From the NCBI RefSeq assembly GCF_004340665.1, contig NZ_SLWO01000003.1:186001-250000 (forward strand): a DNA stretch of 64,000 bases, read 5' to 3'. This DNA is from Pedobacter psychrotolerans (GTDB taxonomy: Bacteria > Bacteroidota > Bacteroidia > Sphingobacteriales > Sphingobacteriaceae). The position numbers were made by a program, and so were the translations under genes. Shown here in pieces: positions 52,271 to 61,041 of the stretch. Under the pieces are notes generated by a model. The model worked only from the letters and a program-made list of their open reading frames with translations, was not told where the DNA came from and did not search any database. Position 1 is the first letter of the stretch. Each line of letters opens with the position of its first letter.

Positions 52271-53026
52271 TTAACCTTTTTTCTTATCTGCGTAACCAAA
52301 TACCTTTTGCAGTAAGGTTGTGCTACGGGAATTAATATTCCCTCTGATTTTAAGTTCCTCTTTTGCTACCTCTATAAATAAACCATCTATTGCCTTTTGT
52401 GTAACATAACCTGTTAAATCTGTGCTCACAGGTTTAACTAATGGCAAGCGATTATATTGAGTGGTTAAGTCTGAATAATATTTACTGGCATTTACTTTAC
52501 TTAAACTATTAGTTACAATAGGGCTAAACTTCTGAAGCAATTGCGCAGTAGTCACACGCTTAAAATAAGAAGTCGCAGCATCATTATTTCCAAGTAAAAT
52601 ATTGCTTGCATCAGCTAAAGTCATTTGCTTAATTGCAGAAATAAAAATAGGCTTTGCTTCTTTTGCGGCATCTTCAGCAGCACGATTTAAGCTCACAATA
52701 ACATTATCACAAAGACTGTTTAAACCAATGCTGCGTAATGTTTTTTCTACTTTCTGCGCTTCAGGAGGCATTAAAATTTTAACAGCTAAATTACCAAGAA
52801 ACCCATCCTTTGCCGATAATCGATCTGCACCAGCTGAAACACCAAGTTGTAAGGCTTCCTTTATCCCCTGGCCAATCTCCAGGCTACTAGGTGTTCCGGT
52901 TGTAGAAGTAGTGCTTTGTTTCTCAGTAACCTTTTTAAAAATATCGCTCAACTTAATTTGAGCATCTGCTTTCAGGTTAGTAAATAAAATAAATGCAAGG
53001 GATGCAGATAAAATAATTTTTTTCAT
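52271..53026 (-). CDS. DUF4197-domain secreted protein
   Basis: The 251 residues have a signal peptide (1-22, ends KADAQ) and the DUF4197 region: IGQGIKEALQLGVSAGADRLSAKDGFLGNLAVKILMPPEAQKVEKTLR over about 52-98, then LADASNILLGNNDAATSYFKRVT and YVTQKAIDGLFIEVAKEELKIR. The family is mostly helical and widespread in Gram-negative bacteria, with no known function. It is probably periplasmic. It is divergent from the sigma-factor gene 219 bases away. Confidence 0.88.
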   Translation of the reverse strand: MKKIILSASLAFILFTNLKADAQIKLSDIFKKVTEKQSTTSTTGTPSSLEIGQGIKEALQLGVSAGADRLSAKDGFLGNLAVKILMPPEAQKVEKTLRSIGLNSLCDNVIVSLNRAAEDAAKEAKPIFISAIKQMTLADASNILLGNNDAATSYFKRVTTAQLLQKFSPIVTNSLSKVNASKYYSDLTTQYNRLPLVKPVSTDLTGYVTQKAIDGLFIEVAKEELKIRGNINSRSTTLLQKVFGYADKKKG

Positions 53027-53245
53027 TTTGCGTGTTTAATCTTTCATGAGCAAAAGAACTGCCATAAACTAAATTTTGAATTTGTTTTTCAAAGATAACA
53101 CTTTGACGGACTGATAAATGTTAAATTTAATTGTAGTAAGGTTTTTTAAAAAGTTAAGGTAGTTCCTTAAATCATGAGTTTATTCCATATCACTCAGAAA
53201 TATTTTTTATACTTGAAAGATTATTTGATATAGCGACCCAATTTT

Positions 53246-53824
53246 TTGAAGTTTATAAAAAACACAGCTGGAAACCATCAGCAAGACGATGCCAAATTAA
53301 TTGCCGAGTATAAAAACACCGGCAATTTAGATGCATTGGGTACGCTTTATAATAAATACATGCATTTGGTTTTTGGGGTTTGCTTAAATTATTTTAAAGA
53401 TGAAGAGCAGAGCAAAGATGCGGTAATGCAAATCTTTGAAGAATTGGTGACCAAGCTGAAAGTGCATGAGGTGCAGAACTTCAAAAGCTGGCTTCATGTT
53501 TTAACCCGAAACCACTGTTTAATGGCGTTACGGAAATCTGCGAAGCAAAATAACGTTTCTATTGATGATACTTTTGTGGAAAACAGCGAGCTGGTGCATC
53601 TAGATATCGACAACACAAAAGAAACGCAGCTTACCATTATGGAAAAGTGCATGGAAACCTTGCCCGAAGAACAGCGAAAAAGCGTAGATTTATTTTATTT
53701 GCAAGAGAAATGCTATAAAGAGGTTGCTGATATTACGGGCTACGATATGCTGAAGGTAAAAAGTTATATTCAAAATGGTAAGCGCAATCTGAAGATTTGT
53801 ATAGAAAAAAATAGTGGTGAATAA
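53246..53824 (+). CDS. ECF-type RNA polymerase sigma factor
   Basis: The 192 residues contain region 2 (about 15-90; LGTLYNKYMHLVFGVCLNYFKDEEQSKDAVMQIFEELVTKL and FKSWLHVLTRNHCLMALRK) and region 4 (about 130-185; METLPEEQRKSVDLFYLQEKCYKEVADITGYDMLKVKSYIQNGKRNLK). The start appears to be TTG at 53246, since no ATG comes before region 2. It overlaps the next gene by 11 bases, which ties it to the anti-sigma-like/TonB protein. Target promoters are unknown. Confidence 0.92.
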   Translation: MKFIKNTAGNHQQDDAKLIAEYKNTGNLDALGTLYNKYMHLVFGVCLNYFKDEEQSKDAVMQIFEELVTKLKVHEVQNFKSWLHVLTRNHCLMALRKSAKQNNVSIDDTFVENSELVHLDIDNTKETQLTIMEKCMETLPEEQRKSVDLFYLQEKCYKEVADITGYDMLKVKSYIQNGKRNLKICIEKNSGE

Positions 53825-55121
53825 CGATTGGTTAGATATTGATGTACTGGAGGATTACCTGGATGGTAAGCTTGATGCTAAAGCCATGCACTTTGTAGAA
53901 AGGCAGGCTTTGGAGGATCCTTTTGTGGCTGATGCACTAGAAGGGCTGAAACAATCACCAAAACGCAAACAAACACTCTCTATTCTACAAAAACAACTTC
54001 ATGATCGCGTATCGCAAAAACCCATTAAACGCAAGCTTTGGGGGGTTACCACGCAAAGATTAAGTATTGCAGCCACGGCCACTGTAGCTTTTATTGCGGT
54101 AAGCATTCTTTTCTTTATGCGTGAAACTAATCGAAGAAATGCTGAAACTGCTGCCCGGAGGGCAAAAGGCGTTATCGTAAATTTAGATACCAGCAATGCG
54201 CTTGCTACAACATCAAAATCAAAGGATACGGCATCAAAATCTGCTGACCAGATTAAATCAACTTTAATTGATCAGGCAATTGCTAAAGCTAAAACAGGAG
54301 ATTTAGCCAAAAACACAAAATCTGCTCCAATAGTTAAGGCCGCAGAAAGGGCTGCTTCCACACCGCAACTAGCTAATCAATATGAAAGGTTTAGCCAAAC
54401 TAAACGGGCACCACTTTCTGCTGCACGTCAAATGGAAACCATGTCTGAACCGCAAAATGATGCGATGGCTTCCGCTACGCCATCTGTTGCTGCAGATAAA
54501 ATCATTTTTAGTGGCAATGTTGTCGATCAAAGAAGTGGACTACCCGTTCAAGGTGCGGTAGTTAAAATTGCTGGCTCAGATAAAATTACCGCAACCAATG
54601 CCAATGGTTATTTTGCTTTACCTGCAGATAGCAACGCTAAAGATAAAGATTTAGTGATTAATGCCTTAGGCTACAAGGAAACTCCGGTTTCTGGCACTCA
54701 GGATCCAAATATGATTCGCGAGGCTTTAAGCGGAAACAAATCAATCAACGAGATCGCTTTGATTACCGGATCAAATGGTAGAAAAAAAGAAAATATACCT
54801 GCGCCTAAAATCGTACTGCGAGCTGAGCAAAATTTAGACGGAAAGATCATTGGAGAAATCTCTAAACCTGTTCCTGTTTCTACTATTGATTATACTCAGT
54901 ATTTAGCGCATAGCAATAAGCTTTATAATCCTAAAGGGCCTGCTCAATTTGTCATTTTAAGTTTTAAAGTTAAAAAGAACGGAAGGCCAACCGGTGTTAA
55001 GATTGTAAAATCGCTAAATAAAAAGGCAGACGCTGAAGCTAAGCGACTAATCGAAACTGGTCCGGATTGGGTGTTACCAAAACAAGGGACTGACCTGGTT
55101 GAAATGAGTGTGAAGTTCTAA
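53814..55121 (+). CDS. Anti-sigma-like membrane protein with carboxypeptidase-regulatory-like and TonB C-terminal domains
   Basis: The 435 residues join an N-terminal cytosolic part (about 1-75; DWLDIDVLEDYLDGKLDAKAM, like the start of anti-sigma factors but without zinc Cys), one membrane helix (about 83-102), an Ala/Lys/Ser-rich periplasmic linker (about 105-225), a CarboxypepD_reg-like beta domain (about 228-300; FSGNVVDQRSGLPVQGAVVKI), and a TonB-type C-terminal domain (about 350-435; FVILSFKVKKNGRPTGVKIV). The start is GTG at 53814 or 53817, inside the sigma gene. The layout suggests a membrane sensor holding the sigma factor, with its far end reaching outer-membrane partners. Confidence 0.82.
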   Translation: MVNNDWLDIDVLEDYLDGKLDAKAMHFVERQALEDPFVADALEGLKQSPKRKQTLSILQKQLHDRVSQKPIKRKLWGVTTQRLSIAATATVAFIAVSILFFMRETNRRNAETAARRAKGVIVNLDTSNALATTSKSKDTASKSADQIKSTLIDQAIAKAKTGDLAKNTKSAPIVKAAERAASTPQLANQYERFSQTKRAPLSAARQMETMSEPQNDAMASATPSVAADKIIFSGNVVDQRSGLPVQGAVVKIAGSDKITATNANGYFALPADSNAKDKDLVINALGYKETPVSGTQDPNMIREALSGNKSINEIALITGSNGRKKENIPAPKIVLRAEQNLDGKIIGEISKPVPVSTIDYTQYLAHSNKLYNPKGPAQFVILSFKVKKNGRPTGVKIVKSLNKKADAEAKRLIETGPDWVLPKQGTDLVEMSVKF

Positions 55122-55170
55122 TCATTTCATTGGCGTTGATGATTTAATCATAAAGCCTTTGTGTTTAATA

Positions 55171-55345
55171 GTTTCCCGCTGATTTAAAAAGATAAACGCC
55201 AATTTTATAAAGGCTCTGCGAAAATCTGTGCAATCAGCGGGAGAAATTTAGCGTCTATGATATTCCGACTCTATTTTTAATCCTACATACACTTTCCGCT
55301 CTTTGCGAAAAACTTAGCAACCTTTGCGGTACAAACGACCACGCT
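55171..55345. repeat. Dispersed intergenic repeats
   Basis: CCCGCTGATT (55175-55184) faces AATCAGCGGG (55232-55241), and between them lies CTCTGCGAAAATCTGTGCAA. Further on comes CTCTTTGCGAAAAACTTAGC followed by AACCTTTGCGGT. Both phrases are of a kind I recall recurring between genes in Bacteroidetes genomes. They fill most of the 285-base gap after the TonB-domain gene. Confidence 0.55.
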
Positions 55346-55351
55346 AATCAT

Positions 55352-55386
55352 AAAAAAAGACCAAAGCTTTATTGCCTTGGTCTTTT
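55352..55386 (-). terminator. Intrinsic terminator of the Pit operon
   Basis: AAAAGACCAA and TTGGTCTTTT (55355-55364 and 55377-55386), with two more inner pairs past one mismatch and a 6-base loop; on the minus strand a run of seven T follows. Because both ends are A/T-rich it may work in both directions. Confidence 0.85.
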
Positions 55387-55406
55387 CTATTTTAAAAGAT
55401 GATCAG

Positions 55407-56417
55407 TTATTTGAAGTAATAGATACCAGCATAAATTATGGCTGCCAGTGTTGCTGAAACCGGGATGGTTAATACCCAAGCCCAAATCAGGTTAATGGTT
55501 ACACCCCAACGTACTGCAGATACACTTTTCACTAAACCTACACCCACAATTGAACCTGTTATGGTATGTGTAGTAGAAACCGGAATAGCGAAATGTTCTG
55601 TAATCCCTAAGGTTACCGCACCTGCCGTTTCAGCAGCAACACCTTCCAATGCTGTTACTTTCGTGATTTTAGAGCCCATTGTTTTCACAATTTTCCAGCC
55701 ACCACTCATGGTACCTAAAGATATTGCCGAATAACAGGCAATCGGAACCCAAGTTGGTAATGCTTCAAAATCAGGAATCACCTTTGATGCAATTAAGGCC
55801 GTAGCAATAATACCCATTACTTTTTGGGCATCGTTACCGCCGTGGAAGAAACTTAAAGCTGCAGATGAGAGTAATTGTAAACGCTTAAACCATTTTTCTG
55901 CAGTGGAGGGCTTTGCATATCGACAAATGTTGATAATGATTAAGGTGATGACTACCGAAATAACCATACCAATAATCGGTGCCAATACAATAAATGAAAC
56001 AATTTTAACCACATAACTCATATTTACTGCATCTAGCGGACTAGCGCCTGTAAGTAAAGCATGTGTCATACCTGCGCCGGCGAAACCACCAATAAGTGTA
56101 TGCGACGAACTGGAAGGAATACCATACCACCAGGTTAAGAGGTTCCAGATAATTGCGGCTACAAGACCCGCCAGAATAACTTCTAAAGTAATATAATTTT
56201 CGATTACCGTTTTAGCAACCGTATTGGCTACCTTATGATCGGTAAAATAAAAGTAAGCTGCAAAATTAAAAAGTGCAGCCCATAAAACCGCCTGAAAAGG
56301 CGTAAGAACTTTTGTAGAAACAACCGTTGCAATCGAATTAGCGGCATCGTGAAAGCCGTTAATGTAATCAAAAGCAATGGCCAGAATTACAACAACAACC
56401 AATAAGGTAGTTACCAT
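55407..56417 (-). CDS. pit: Inorganic phosphate transporter, Pit family
   Basis: The 336 residues have about ten membrane helices with the two Pit signatures: AFDYINGFHDAANSIATVVSTKVLTP near the start and SFFHGGNDAQKVMG in the middle, and the GSSSSHTLIGG-like SSSSHTLIGGFAGAG and STTHTITGSIVG repeats. It moves metal-phosphate with protons across the inner membrane. It lies 12 bases after the PhoU-like gene on the same strand, the standard low-affinity phosphate uptake pair. Confidence 0.95.
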   Translation of the reverse strand: MVTTLLVVVVILAIAFDYINGFHDAANSIATVVSTKVLTPFQAVLWAALFNFAAYFYFTDHKVANTVAKTVIENYITLEVILAGLVAAIIWNLLTWWYGIPSSSSHTLIGGFAGAGMTHALLTGASPLDAVNMSYVVKIVSFIVLAPIIGMVISVVITLIIINICRYAKPSTAEKWFKRLQLLSSAALSFFHGGNDAQKVMGIIATALIASKVIPDFEALPTWVPIACYSAISLGTMSGGWKIVKTMGSKITKVTALEGVAAETAGAVTLGITEHFAIPVSTTHTITGSIVGVGLVKSVSAVRWGVTINLIWAWVLTIPVSATLAAIIYAGIYYFK

Positions 56418-56429
56418 GTTTGTTTTTTA

Positions 56430-57071
56430 TTAAGCGTTTTTAACCAGGATAGTTTCAAGCACATTCGCCACATCTTCACACTTGTCTGTCGCTTTTTCTA
56501 TCGTTTGTAAAACCTCTTTTTGTTTAATTAATTCAATCGCATTGGTTTCATACTCAAACAAACGCGCAACCGCTAGCGTAAATACATAGTCGGCCTGGTT
56601 TTCACCACTGTTAATACGGATACAGGCATCTGCAATTACGCGAATATTTTTAAAGCTTCGCAATTCTTTAATCGCCTTGTCAATGTCGGTACACATTTCT
56701 ACCAAAAGCTCAGCAATTTTAACGATTGGTTCATTAATGGTATTCATATTGTACATCTGCATACGATTTGCAGTGCCATAAATATAATCTGCAACATCAT
56801 CAACAGCTGTCGCCAACTGATGGATATCTTCACGATCAAACGGTGTAATAAAGTTTCTACTTAATTCCAGAAAGATGGAGTGCGTAATATCATCACCCAC
56901 ATGCTCCAGGCGTTCAATTTCTTTAAAAATAGTTTTTCTGCTTTCAGCATCAGCTGTGCTAACCATCTCTAAAAGAGATTCTGCAATTTTTAAAGCGTTA
57001 CTGCCAGCTTGCTCAAAAAGAGGGTGGAATTTTCTATCTTGAGGGGTAAAGAACTTAAAAATATTGTTCAT
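56430..57071 (-). CDS. DUF47 (PhoU-like) Pit accessory protein
   Basis: The 213 residues are all-helical with the DUF47 pattern: FFTPQDRKFHPLFEQAGSNALKIAESLLEMV, IERLEHVGDDITHSIFLELSRNFITPFDREDIHQLATAVDDVADYI across about 48-95, and metal-binding E/D-rich helices. Such proteins sit with Pit transporters and probably tune them. It is the first gene of the operon with pit, with a -7 box at 57091-57098. Confidence 0.93.
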   Translation of the reverse strand: MNNIFKFFTPQDRKFHPLFEQAGSNALKIAESLLEMVSTADAESRKTIFKEIERLEHVGDDITHSIFLELSRNFITPFDREDIHQLATAVDDVADYIYGTANRMQMYNMNTINEPIVKIAELLVEMCTDIDKAIKELRSFKNIRVIADACIRINSGENQADYVFTLAVARLFEYETNAIELIKQKEVLQTIEKATDKCEDVANVLETILVKNA

Positions 57072-57090
57072 GTTAATTCTTAATATGGCA

Positions 57091-57098
57091 CAAATCTA
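57091..57098 (-). promoter_or_regulatory. Predicted -7 box of the DUF47-pit operon
   Basis: On the minus strand TAGATTTG matches TAnnTTTG and lies 20 bases before the ATG at 57071. No TTTG is found at the expected -33 position. Confidence 0.45.
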
Positions 57099-57312
57099 CA
57101 AGCCCAATGTTAAGTTAATGTTAATTTACATATTATTATTAAGGATTGGATTGAAATAAGCTAAGTTTCTGTTATTCTGCGCTTACCACCACATTAATTT
57201 AAACCAAATTCTTTTTAACCCGATACACAATCATACAGGATAATTAATAGTGACGCAAACCAGGAAAAAACCTTTCTAACACAGAATTGTTTAACTGCGA
57301 TAAGGCATAATC

Positions 57313-59100
57313 ATGACAGCTCAAAACAGAACTAAACTTTGGATTTGGATCGGAAGTATTTTCGGCGTTTTAATTTTAGTCCTTTCATTTGGCGCCATGT
57401 TTTTAAGCGCAAGATGGAAACCGATACTAAGCGAAAAAATTAAGGAGGGTGTGTATAACGGCTCCAGCCATCTTTATACTATAGATTTTAAAAGCATTAA
57501 CTTAAATGTCATCACCGGAAGTCTGGCCTTAAGAGAGGTAACATTAAAAGCCAACCCATCAGTTTACGATAGCTTAAAAAAGAAAAGCCTTGCTCCTGCA
57601 CATGTTTTTGATATTAAACTCAAAAAATTGCAGATCACAAGAGCAAGCATATTGACGGCATACTTTAAAAAACGCTTGGATATCAATGCCATCATACTTG
57701 ATCGTCCATCTATTAATGTAACTTTTAATAAGGTTCCAAAGCCTATTGATGATAATAAAGAGGAAAAATCGCTTTATGAGCAAATTTCTAAAATTTTTAA
57801 ATCGGCGCGGGTTCATGCCATCAAGATTATCGATGCTGATTTCAGCTATGTTAAAAGTGGTGCACCAAAGAAAACCCGAAATGCCATTAAACATCTTGAT
57901 ATTAATGTAAAGGATTTCCTGTTGGATTCTCTCTCGGGAAATGATACTTCGCGATTTTATTATACGAAAGATATTTCATTTGAGATTGCCGGTTACAAAT
58001 CGACCACAGAAGATAAAATGTATAGCATGAGGGTTGATACCATAAAAGGATCTACCTCGTCGAAAAACGTATCAATTAAAGGTTTAAAGCTTATTCCTTT
58101 ATATGCTGAACTGGCTTTTTCTCGTAAATATAATATCCAGAAAGACCGCTACAACCTGAATTTTAACGCAATTGAATTCGATGGAATGGATTTTGCCAGT
58201 TTTAACACTGACGAAAAAATTCATGCCAGGGCAGTCACCATTGGCCCAGCTCAGGTAGAGGTTTTTATGAGTCGGGAATCTCCCCCACCTCCAGGGTTGG
58301 ACAAAGGGCAAAATTATCCCCATATTGCACTGAAAAGGTTAAATACACCAATTATCATTGATACGGTGAAACTAAATCAGGTTGATGTTAAGTATTCTGA
58401 ATATAATCCAGCCAGTAAGAAAACGGGTTCAGTAAATTTTAAATCTCTTAATGGCACCATTGTAAATGTAACTAATGATAGTTTAAGATTGACCAAAAAC
58501 AACCATGCACTGGCTAATCTGAACACATTGTTAATGGGTACCGGAAAAATGAACGTTAAAATAGATTTTAACCTCACCGATAAAAACGGTTCATTTAGTT
58601 ACAGCGGAAACCTAAATGCGTTCAACATGAAAAATCTGAATCCTTTAGCCACGGCTTTAGGACTCGTAGAAATAGAAAGCGGAAATATTCAACAACTGAA
58701 TTTTAAAGCCAATGGAAATCTTCGTACAGCTTCAGGCTCGATGAATATGCTTTACAGCAACTTGAAAGTGAAGTTGCTATCTGATAATATTGATGGTGAA
58801 GGAACAAAAGAAAAAGGTTTCTTATCTCTTTTGGCCAATGCCATTTTAATTAAGGATGCTAATCCAAGTAAAGGAGAAGCGCCACGCAGGGCAATCATCA
58901 CCAGTACGAGACTTAATTCTGGTTCCTTTTTTAACCTGATGTGGAAAACCGTTTTTGTTGGAATAAAGGATATTGTTGGTGTGGGTATAGTGCCCGAGAA
59001 AAATCCGGTAAAGCAGCAAAAAGCAATTGCTAAAAAAATTCGGAAGCAGAAAAGGGCTGATAGACGGGAAGCCCGACAAGCGAAGCGAGAGAAAAATTAA
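57313..59100 (+). CDS. AsmA-like single-pass envelope protein, paralogue 1
   Basis: The 595 residues have one N-terminal membrane helix (about 10-31), then a long beta-rich periplasmic region with AsmA/TamB/DUF748-like strand patterns (LYTIDFKSINLNVITGSLALREVTLKA; NPLATALGLVEIESGNIQQLNFKANG), a conserved end GFLSLLANAILIKDANPS, GSFFNLMWKTVFVGIKDIVG, and a very basic tail (KKIRKQKRADRREARQAKR). I infer the AsmA-like group from fold pattern only. AsmA-type proteins carry lipids between membranes. The next gene encodes a clear paralogue. Confidence 0.75.
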   Translation: MTAQNRTKLWIWIGSIFGVLILVLSFGAMFLSARWKPILSEKIKEGVYNGSSHLYTIDFKSINLNVITGSLALREVTLKANPSVYDSLKKKSLAPAHVFDIKLKKLQITRASILTAYFKKRLDINAIILDRPSINVTFNKVPKPIDDNKEEKSLYEQISKIFKSARVHAIKIIDADFSYVKSGAPKKTRNAIKHLDINVKDFLLDSLSGNDTSRFYYTKDISFEIAGYKSTTEDKMYSMRVDTIKGSTSSKNVSIKGLKLIPLYAELAFSRKYNIQKDRYNLNFNAIEFDGMDFASFNTDEKIHARAVTIGPAQVEVFMSRESPPPPGLDKGQNYPHIALKRLNTPIIIDTVKLNQVDVKYSEYNPASKKTGSVNFKSLNGTIVNVTNDSLRLTKNNHALANLNTLLMGTGKMNVKIDFNLTDKNGSFSYSGNLNAFNMKNLNPLATALGLVEIESGNIQQLNFKANGNLRTASGSMNMLYSNLKVKLLSDNIDGEGTKEKGFLSLLANAILIKDANPSKGEAPRRAIITSTRLNSGSFFNLMWKTVFVGIKDIVGVGIVPEKNPVKQQKAIAKKIRKQKRADRREARQAKREKN

Positions 59101-59103
59101 TGG

Positions 59104-59171
59104 CTGGCATTTAAGAAATACGTTTATAAACGTATATTGCTGTTGAATCCAGTTCATTCGTTAAATGCCAG
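59104..59171 (+). promoter_or_regulatory. Nested palindromes across the gap between the two paralogues, burying the second start codon
   Basis: CTGGCATTTAA (59104-59114) and TTAAATGCCAG (59161-59171) are perfect 11-base arms, and the right arm contains the ATG of the next gene (59165). Inside lies the perfect 18-base palindrome ATACGTTTATAAACGTAT (59118-59135). In RNA both could fold and hide the start codon; in DNA the inner one could be a protein site. Confidence 0.65.
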
Positions 59172-60985
59172 AAACAAGGAGACGTCAATATAAAATTATA
59201 AAATGGATTGCAGCGACAATAATCATCGCTTTTGGTCTTTTAGCGGCCACGGCTTGGTTTTTAAATGTTAAATCCCGCCCCTTGCTAACTGAGCAGATAA
59301 AAACGCTCCTCTATAAATCAACAGATAGTTTATATACCATTAGCTTTTCCAATGTTTCTACCAATGTACTCACAGGGAGTGCAACCTTGCAAAATGTAAA
59401 GATCACCGCCGATACCATCCGGTTTAAAGAATTAATTCGTTTAAAAAGGGCGCCCAATAATCTTTACACGGTAACGCTAAAAAAGCTGGTGGTGAAGCAT
59501 TTTCATCCAATAACGCTTTATAGACAAAAAAAACTTCAGATTGAAGAGGTAATTTTTGATAAGCCGGAGGTATTGATGATGAATAGACAGTTTGATTTTA
59601 ATGAGAACAGACCTCCTCGCCCTATTAAATCGCCCTATTCATTTATTTCTAAAAACCTGGAGGAATTTCGTATCGATGCCATTCGCTTTCAGGATGCCAG
59701 CTTCAAATACATCAATAAAAACGTTAATAAGTTAAATGTTTTTGCCATAGATGACCTCAATATTACCCTAACAGATTTATTGGTAGATTCTACGTCTGCT
59801 GATGACCCAACAAGATTTTATTTACTGAAAGATGTGATCATTAACCTCAATGATTATCAATATACCACACCAAATAAACTATACAATATTAAGCTGAGTA
59901 AGCTTGATTTCAGGGCATCGACTGGCAAGCTAAGGGTAAATAAGTTTGAATTGGAGCCGCGCTACGATGAGATGAAATTTGCAGAAATTGCAGGGCATGC
60001 TACAGATAGATTTCATATCCAGATGAGTGACATATTAATGAACGGTATTGATTTACCTGTTTATATTAGTAAGCAAGAGTTGCGGACAAAAGAGATGGGG
60101 ATCACTAATGGCTTCATCTCCGTTTTTAATAATGGCAGTACTCAAAAACAGGAAGGTGAAATTAAAAAAGGTAGGTTTCCACATCAGTTACTGCAGAAAC
60201 TGGCTCCTCCTGTGTTAATCCAGAAAATTAAGCTTAAAGATGTTAATATCAGTTATACCCTTTACAACGATGAGAGCAAGCAACGCGGTAGAATTTCTTT
60301 TGAACACACTTCTGGTATATTTAAGAATGTAACCAACTTGCCCAAAATTAAGGCGATAAACCCTAAAATGGAGGTGAGCCTGAACACCTATCTATTAGGT
60401 CAGGCTAGTTTAGATTTAAATTTCAGATTTGATCTAAACTCGCCCAAAGGATATTTCGAATATAAGGGCATACTGCATAATTTTAATGCACGAATATTGA
60501 ATCAGATTACAAAACCTTTAGGCCTGGTTAGAATAAACAGAGGAATTGTAGATAAGTTACAGTTCGATTTTAAAGCGGATAATACGGGCGCACAGGGAAA
60601 GGTAGATTTTTACTATTATGATTTATCTGTCGCACTGATGCGCAATGACCCATCTAAAGATCATTTGGTAACCCGTGGATTGATTTCTATTCTTGCCAAT
60701 GCGCTTATTATCAATTCAGAAAACCCAAATCGTCATAATCAGTTTATTTCATCTGACGTAAATTATAAGAAACCGGATAGTTCATCTTTTTTCAGCCTGA
60801 TTTGGCGAAGTTTATATACAGGGATTAAAAACAGTATTGGCATTACAGAAGAGAAGCAAAATGAAATTAAGCAACATATTGCTAATTTCAAGGAAATGCG
60901 GGCAAACCATGAAATTAGAAAGCGAAACCGCCTGAAGCGCAGACAGCAGAAAGAAAAGCTTAGAAAGCTGAATGAGCGGAGATAG
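59165..60985 (+). CDS. AsmA-like single-pass envelope protein, paralogue 2
   Basis: The 606 residues match paralogue 1 along the length: one helix (about 13-35), SRPLLTEQIKTLLYKSTDSLYTISF, NVLTGSATLQNVKI, a middle with LLQKLAPPVLIQKIKLKDVNISYTLYND, then GLISILANALIINSENPN, SSFFSLIWRSLYTGIKNSIG and a basic tail (RKRNRLKRRQQKEKLRK). The conserved end before the basic tail is the strongest shared block. It follows paralogue 1 after a 64-base gap with nested palindromes, so its translation may depend on that of paralogue 1. Function as for paralogue 1; not established. Confidence 0.75.
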   Translation: MPETRRRQYKIIKWIAATIIIAFGLLAATAWFLNVKSRPLLTEQIKTLLYKSTDSLYTISFSNVSTNVLTGSATLQNVKITADTIRFKELIRLKRAPNNLYTVTLKKLVVKHFHPITLYRQKKLQIEEVIFDKPEVLMMNRQFDFNENRPPRPIKSPYSFISKNLEEFRIDAIRFQDASFKYINKNVNKLNVFAIDDLNITLTDLLVDSTSADDPTRFYLLKDVIINLNDYQYTTPNKLYNIKLSKLDFRASTGKLRVNKFELEPRYDEMKFAEIAGHATDRFHIQMSDILMNGIDLPVYISKQELRTKEMGITNGFISVFNNGSTQKQEGEIKKGRFPHQLLQKLAPPVLIQKIKLKDVNISYTLYNDESKQRGRISFEHTSGIFKNVTNLPKIKAINPKMEVSLNTYLLGQASLDLNFRFDLNSPKGYFEYKGILHNFNARILNQITKPLGLVRINRGIVDKLQFDFKADNTGAQGKVDFYYYDLSVALMRNDPSKDHLVTRGLISILANALIINSENPNRHNQFISSDVNYKKPDSSSFFSLIWRSLYTGIKNSIGITEEKQNEIKQHIANFKEMRANHEIRKRNRLKRRQQKEKLRKLNERR

Positions 60986-61041
60986 CTTAAAGTTTTGTAA
61001 CGTTTTATTATATTTAAAATCTAAACCAAAAAACGATAACC

